From assembly GCF_028613635.1 (NCBI RefSeq), contig NZ_JAQRMY010000004.1, positions 576,727 to 640,726 on the forward strand: DNA of 64,000 bases. The letters run 5' to 3'. The translations under genes were made by a program, and so were the position numbers. Below are positions 61,577-64,000 of this stretch, one piece after another. The notes beneath the pieces are model-generated. The model ran no database searches. It was not told the origin of the DNA and saw only the letters and a program-made list of their open reading frames with translations. Position 1 is the stretch's first letter; every line of letters begins with the position of its first letter. The DNA is from Devosia sp. ZB163. GTDB taxonomy: Bacteria; Pseudomonadota; Alphaproteobacteria; Rhizobiales; Devosiaceae.

Positions 61577-62157
61577 TTTGTGGGTGCCTTGCGAGGCAGA
61601 TCATGCTTGACAAGATCGTCTGTTTTGAAGTTCGGGCTGAATTTCTTGTCGACGACGCTGCCCAATCCGGCCGACACCATGTTCCCAAAAACTGCCGTCA
61701 GATTTCCGGGCGTCCGCTTTCCGACAACTTGGAACGCGGTATAGACATCGTTTCCGGTGAATGTCGTGATCCCCTTTAGCTCCTTTACTTTGAAGCAAAG
61801 CACCGCCACCTGCTCATTCTGGTTCTGCGGTGATTTCTCAGCATAGAAGGTCTTTAGATCCAAGCGTTGCTGCTCGTTGAGCAAGTCTGGAACCATCTGC
61901 CAATCGGCAACCTTAGCTGTTCCGCTTCCTCTGCGCCGTTTCGTGGCCGGTGTCGGATCAGGCGCCGGTGCTGCATCGGCAGTGTTAGGGCTGCGTGGTA
62001 CGTCAGGGGGCTCACCCTCAGTTTCAGTCTGACTCACCTGCAGGAACTGGTCGAGAAGTGCGCTCGTTCGATCCATTACGGAATCGAAGTTCGCTGCATC
62101 CGTCTCCAGCTCGATTGTTCCTGATTGGATATCAATCCTAAGCTTTATCGTCGTCAC
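61573..62157 (-). CDS. Hypothetical partner protein with possible C-terminal winged helix
   Basis: A 194-residue protein I do not recognise. Residues 1-45 are an acidic beta/alpha start (IKLRIDIQSGTIELETDAAN); about 46-80 are a Pro- and Asp-rich linker followed by KRRRGSG. Residues about 85-185 (LDLKTFYAEKSPQNQNEQVA, then GNDVYTAFQVVGKRTPGNLT) resemble the winged-helix modules found in many defence loci. There the pattern is many hydrophobic helices, a TxxDVYxAF helix and PxNLxxxFxxM. GTG start with GGAGG eight bases upstream. Its stop overlaps the HEPN start, so it is the first gene of the pair; it could be antitoxin, sensor or DNA-binding regulator. Confidence 0.6.
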   Translation of the reverse strand: MTTIKLRIDIQSGTIELETDAANFDSVMDRTSALLDQFLQVSQTETEGEPPDVPRSPNTADAAPAPDPTPATKRRRGSGTAKVADWQMVPDLLNEQQRLDLKTFYAEKSPQNQNEQVAVLCFKVKELKGITTFTGNDVYTAFQVVGKRTPGNLTAVFGNMVSAGLGSVVDKKFSPNFKTDDLVKHDLPRKAPTK

Positions 62158-62260
62158 GCTGCTGTCCTCCCCCCAAAACAGTGGCGCTCACCGGTATTCC
62201 GGCGAGCGCCCATAATGACAACTATTGATTGTGGCACACTGCAAGTCAGTACAGTGGTCA

Positions 62261-62370
62261 TGTACGACACCATATGATCTTTCCTGATGGCCACTGATTC
62301 ATAAGGGGAATTTCCGGCGTTTCGCGTTGGGATTTTCCCGATCGAACATTCGGAATTTCCTGATGGTCGA
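62261..62370 (-). repeat. Four imperfect direct repeats, candidate end of a TniQ-type transposon
   Basis: On the minus strand four copies of a motif near ATC(A/G)GGAAANTCC follow each other with GGAAA starts 22, 23 and 31 bases apart (between about 62370 and 62272). The outer edge reads TGTACGAC at 62261 on the plus strand, the TGT...ACA form of Tn7/Tn5053-type ends. The tniQ-like gene and its terminator are just inside. GGTCA at 62256-62260 would be one copy of a five-base target duplication. The other end is outside the window. Confidence 0.55.
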
Positions 62371-62392
62371 GGCCTCTAGAGGCGCCGGGCAT

Positions 62393-62424
62393 AAGAAAAG
62401 CCCCCGCCGGAGGCAGGGGCTTTG
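62393..62424 (-). terminator. Terminator after the tniQ-like gene
   Basis: On the minus strand AAAGCCCCTGCC pairs with GGCGGGGGCTTT and TTTTCTT follows, a good rho-independent terminator 27 bases past the stop. Confidence 0.8.
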
Positions 62425-62450
62425 GCATTAATGACGATGGCGGTGCGCGG

Positions 62451-63728
62451 TCAGTCGCTGACCGGGTCACCCGGTGGCAGTGGGAATATCCGGTCGACCT
62501 CGGCCCGGAGATAGAAGGTGCAGCGCAGCTTCTGAGCCGGGAATGCGGGCTCGAGGCCATGCGAGCGGAGCAGCGGATTAATCGTCGACAGCTGGCCACC
62601 ACGCCGGCGCCAGATCTCGGAGACCGGAATGTAGGTGCGGCCGAATGCCAGGACGTCCTCCTTCAGAAGCGCCAACCTCAGCTTGCCGGTGATCTCGTTG
62701 CGCTCCTCGTGGGCACCGATCCATTGCAGCTTCACCATCCTGCTCACCACCGTCTCGCTGACCTCCAGCAGGTTCGCCGCTTCCTCCATGGACATCACCT
62801 TCCGACCGAAGAGGGGGTGCAATCGACGAAGCCCCTCGAGATCGACGCGCAGCGATGCGATCGACCGAAGGCCCGCGACGGATCCGGTGGCGACCGCCCC
62901 GGCAGCGATGTGTCCGAACACCTCGCCGCGAGACCAGGAGCTGCCATGGTATGCCTGGTGGACGCTCACCCAGCCCGATCGCTCGTCCTCCATCGCCACC
63001 GCGCGCGCCAGCAGTACCTTCTCCAGCTCATCGACATCGCCACGCCGATAGCTGGCGTTGGCGGCGCTGGCCTTGCCCTCGACCGGTACCAGCAAACCCG
63101 CCGCCTGAAGCGCAATGAAGTCGTGTGCGTGGGCGCCGGTGCGCTCAATGACCTCCACGCGCGACAGGATACCGTCCGGCGATGTCAGCAAGGCATCCAG
63201 CTTCTCGACGCCGATGGCGAAGCGGGTCTTGTCGAAGTCGAGGTTCAGACGGCTATGGATGCCAGCCCGCTCCACCTTGTTCTTGATGGTCCGGTAGGCG
63301 ATCCCATACTGGCGCTCAGCGCTGACCAGGGTGTGCCAATACCGACGCGCCGGCCGCACCCCGAAGAGCGGAGGATCATCCGGGCCGTAGGGAACGATCT
63401 CGCTGAGGCGGTCCACGATGATCTGCCTGATCGGCTCGAAGGACGGCAGGTTGCCCTCGGCGTTCAGGAAGTAGTGGAAGCGGCCGAAGATGCCGTTGGA
63501 CATGCCGGTGCAGCCGTCCCGAACCGCCCGGTCGTGCGCCATGGTGACGAAGTCGCGCACGCCCGTCTCGCCGTGCTCGAGCCATGCGAAACCAGCGTCG
63601 GCGCAGGCCAGCATGCCAGCCTCGTCGAAATCCTTGATCTGGGCCTTGCGGCCATGGAGGTCGAAAACGCCAAGGCGCTCGCAGATGGTCGTGACCTGCG
63701 AGATATCGAGGGCGTCGAGAAGAGGCAC
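62451..63728 (-). pseudogene. TniQ-like transposition protein, 5' part removed by an IS insertion
   Basis: A 425-codon frame from GTG 63728. It begins in the middle of a domain (LLDALDISQVTTICERLGVF, then DLHGRKAQIKDFDEAGMLAC) that I recognise from the second half of TniQ family proteins. The zinc-finger N-terminal half of TniQ is missing. The frame is open upstream through the CTAG target of the IS and then runs into the IS stop TAA. A GTG start would be accidental. The C-terminal part holds two HTH-like segments (MSMEEAANLLEVSETVVSRM and SVHQAYHGSSWSRGEVFGHI). TniQ proteins select transposition targets. Confidence 0.65.
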
Positions 63729-63748
63729 CGAGCGAGGTTCGAGAACGC

Positions 63749-64000
63749 CTAGGTGTCGTTACCAAGCAGGTTGTTCAGTCTTTGGAATGGGGTGATGCCA
63801 CCGAGGGCAGCGTGTGGCCTGGTGGTGTTGTAGGCGTCGATCCAGGGGCCGATGGCCTGGTTGCGCAGGGCTGAGGATGGATAGGGTCTGGCATAGGCCC
63901 ACTCGCGCAGCGAGGTCTGGATGAAGCGCTCGGCCTTGCCGTTGGTGCGTGGGGTATAGGGTCGGGTGCGGACGTGCCAGATACCGGCTTGGGTCAGGGC
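63749..64000 (-). CDS. IS481-family transposase, C-terminal end, cut by window edge
   Basis: The minus strand reads TRPYTPRTNGKAERFIQTSL, then REWAYARPYPSSALRNQA and AYNTTRPHAALGGITPFQRL, ending at a TAG. These are the last part of the DDE integrase core of IS481-family transposases, including the catalytic Glu in KAERF. The stop codon itself lies in the CTAG target sequence outside the element end. Confidence 0.9.
   Translation of the reverse strand, partial: ALTQAGIWHVRTRPYTPRTNGKAERFIQTSLREWAYARPYPSSALRNQAIGPWIDAYNTTRPHAALGGITPFQRLNNLLGNDT
63754..64000 (-). mobile_element. IS481-family insertion sequence, one end visible
   Basis: The element end begins TGTCGTTACC at 63754, directly beside CCTAGG (63748-63753). 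IS481 inserts into NCTAGN and duplicates it (known for the Bordetella element), so one copy of the duplication is visible. The rest is outside the window. Confidence 0.75.

Noticed and set aside
1..64000. CRISPR array, tRNA or rRNA genes
   Set aside because: No regularly spaced repeats with unique spacers, no cloverleaf with TTCRA-type T-loop and no rRNA-like stretch were found by eye. The only spaced repeats are the four copies at 62261-62370, too few and too uneven for CRISPR.

Overview
The window looks like the chromosome of a high-GC alphaproteobacterium, most likely Hyphomicrobiales (Devosia-like or a relative). This is an inference from high-GC codon use, a DUF3088 gene, gamma/beta-fused urease and tiny single-span membrane proteins typical of that order. 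No rRNA, tRNA or CRISPR array was seen. Nearly all of the window is accessory catabolism of organic sulfur, amides and ureides, with a mobile/defence segment at the right edge.

1-15.7 kb, organosulfur. A leftward operon from 5850 encodes an amino-acid ABC transporter, an NtaA/CmoJ-type flavin monooxygenase, a mercaptopyruvate-type sulfurtransferase and SsuD (cut by the left edge). A sarcosine-oxidase-like flavoenzyme lies between. A rightward set from 7307 encodes DUF3088, a CmoO-like and a CmoJ-like monooxygenase, an M20 deacylase and a GNAT acetyltransferase. It is followed by a fused permease-ATPase and two binding proteins. This gene set parallels the Bacillus subtilis snaA-tcyJKLMN-cmo-snd system for S-substituted cysteines: import, N-acetylation, C-S oxygenation, deacetylation. 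Three copies of one dyad (AGTCTAT-N7-ATAGACT type, same spacing) precede the leftward operon, DUF3088 and the fused transporter, so I propose one regulon.

16-30 kb, a leftward run of 13 tightly packed genes: peptide-type ABC transporter (binding protein, two permeases, two ATPases), FmdA/AmdA amidase, asparaginase-fold protein, then ureE, ureF, fused ureAB, ureC, ureG and ureD. UreC keeps all nickel ligands but differs at the flap cysteine and at the loops that hold urea. The cluster may therefore act on imported amides or ureides other than urea.

30-41 kb: five amidase-signature hydrolases, an isochorismatase-fold hydrolase, a MarR regulator and a signal-less AmiC-like sensor. Two divergent amidase promoter regions share TTGATA-N14-TAT(T/C)AG.

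41-45.3 kb: small stress-type genes (YCII, YciF/DUF892, a three-gene membrane-protein unit with 24-25-residue proteins, a small monooxygenase) and two decayed genes.

45.5-57 kb: a second leftward ABC operon ending in a hydantoinase-A-like protein and two DUF917 proteins, with a MalT-type LuxR regulator upstream. At 57.4-59.4 kb are an NTF2-fold/LuxR-HTH regulator and a sulfotransferase.

59.9-64 kb, AT-richer: a probable antiphage segment (putAbiC-like membrane protein, Swt1-type HEPN protein, a partner with a possible winged helix). Next to it is a candidate end of a TniQ-type transposon, with four imperfect direct repeats and a tniQ-like gene interrupted by an IS481-family element at an NCTAGN target. 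Functions are read from sequence and remembered families; no searches were run.
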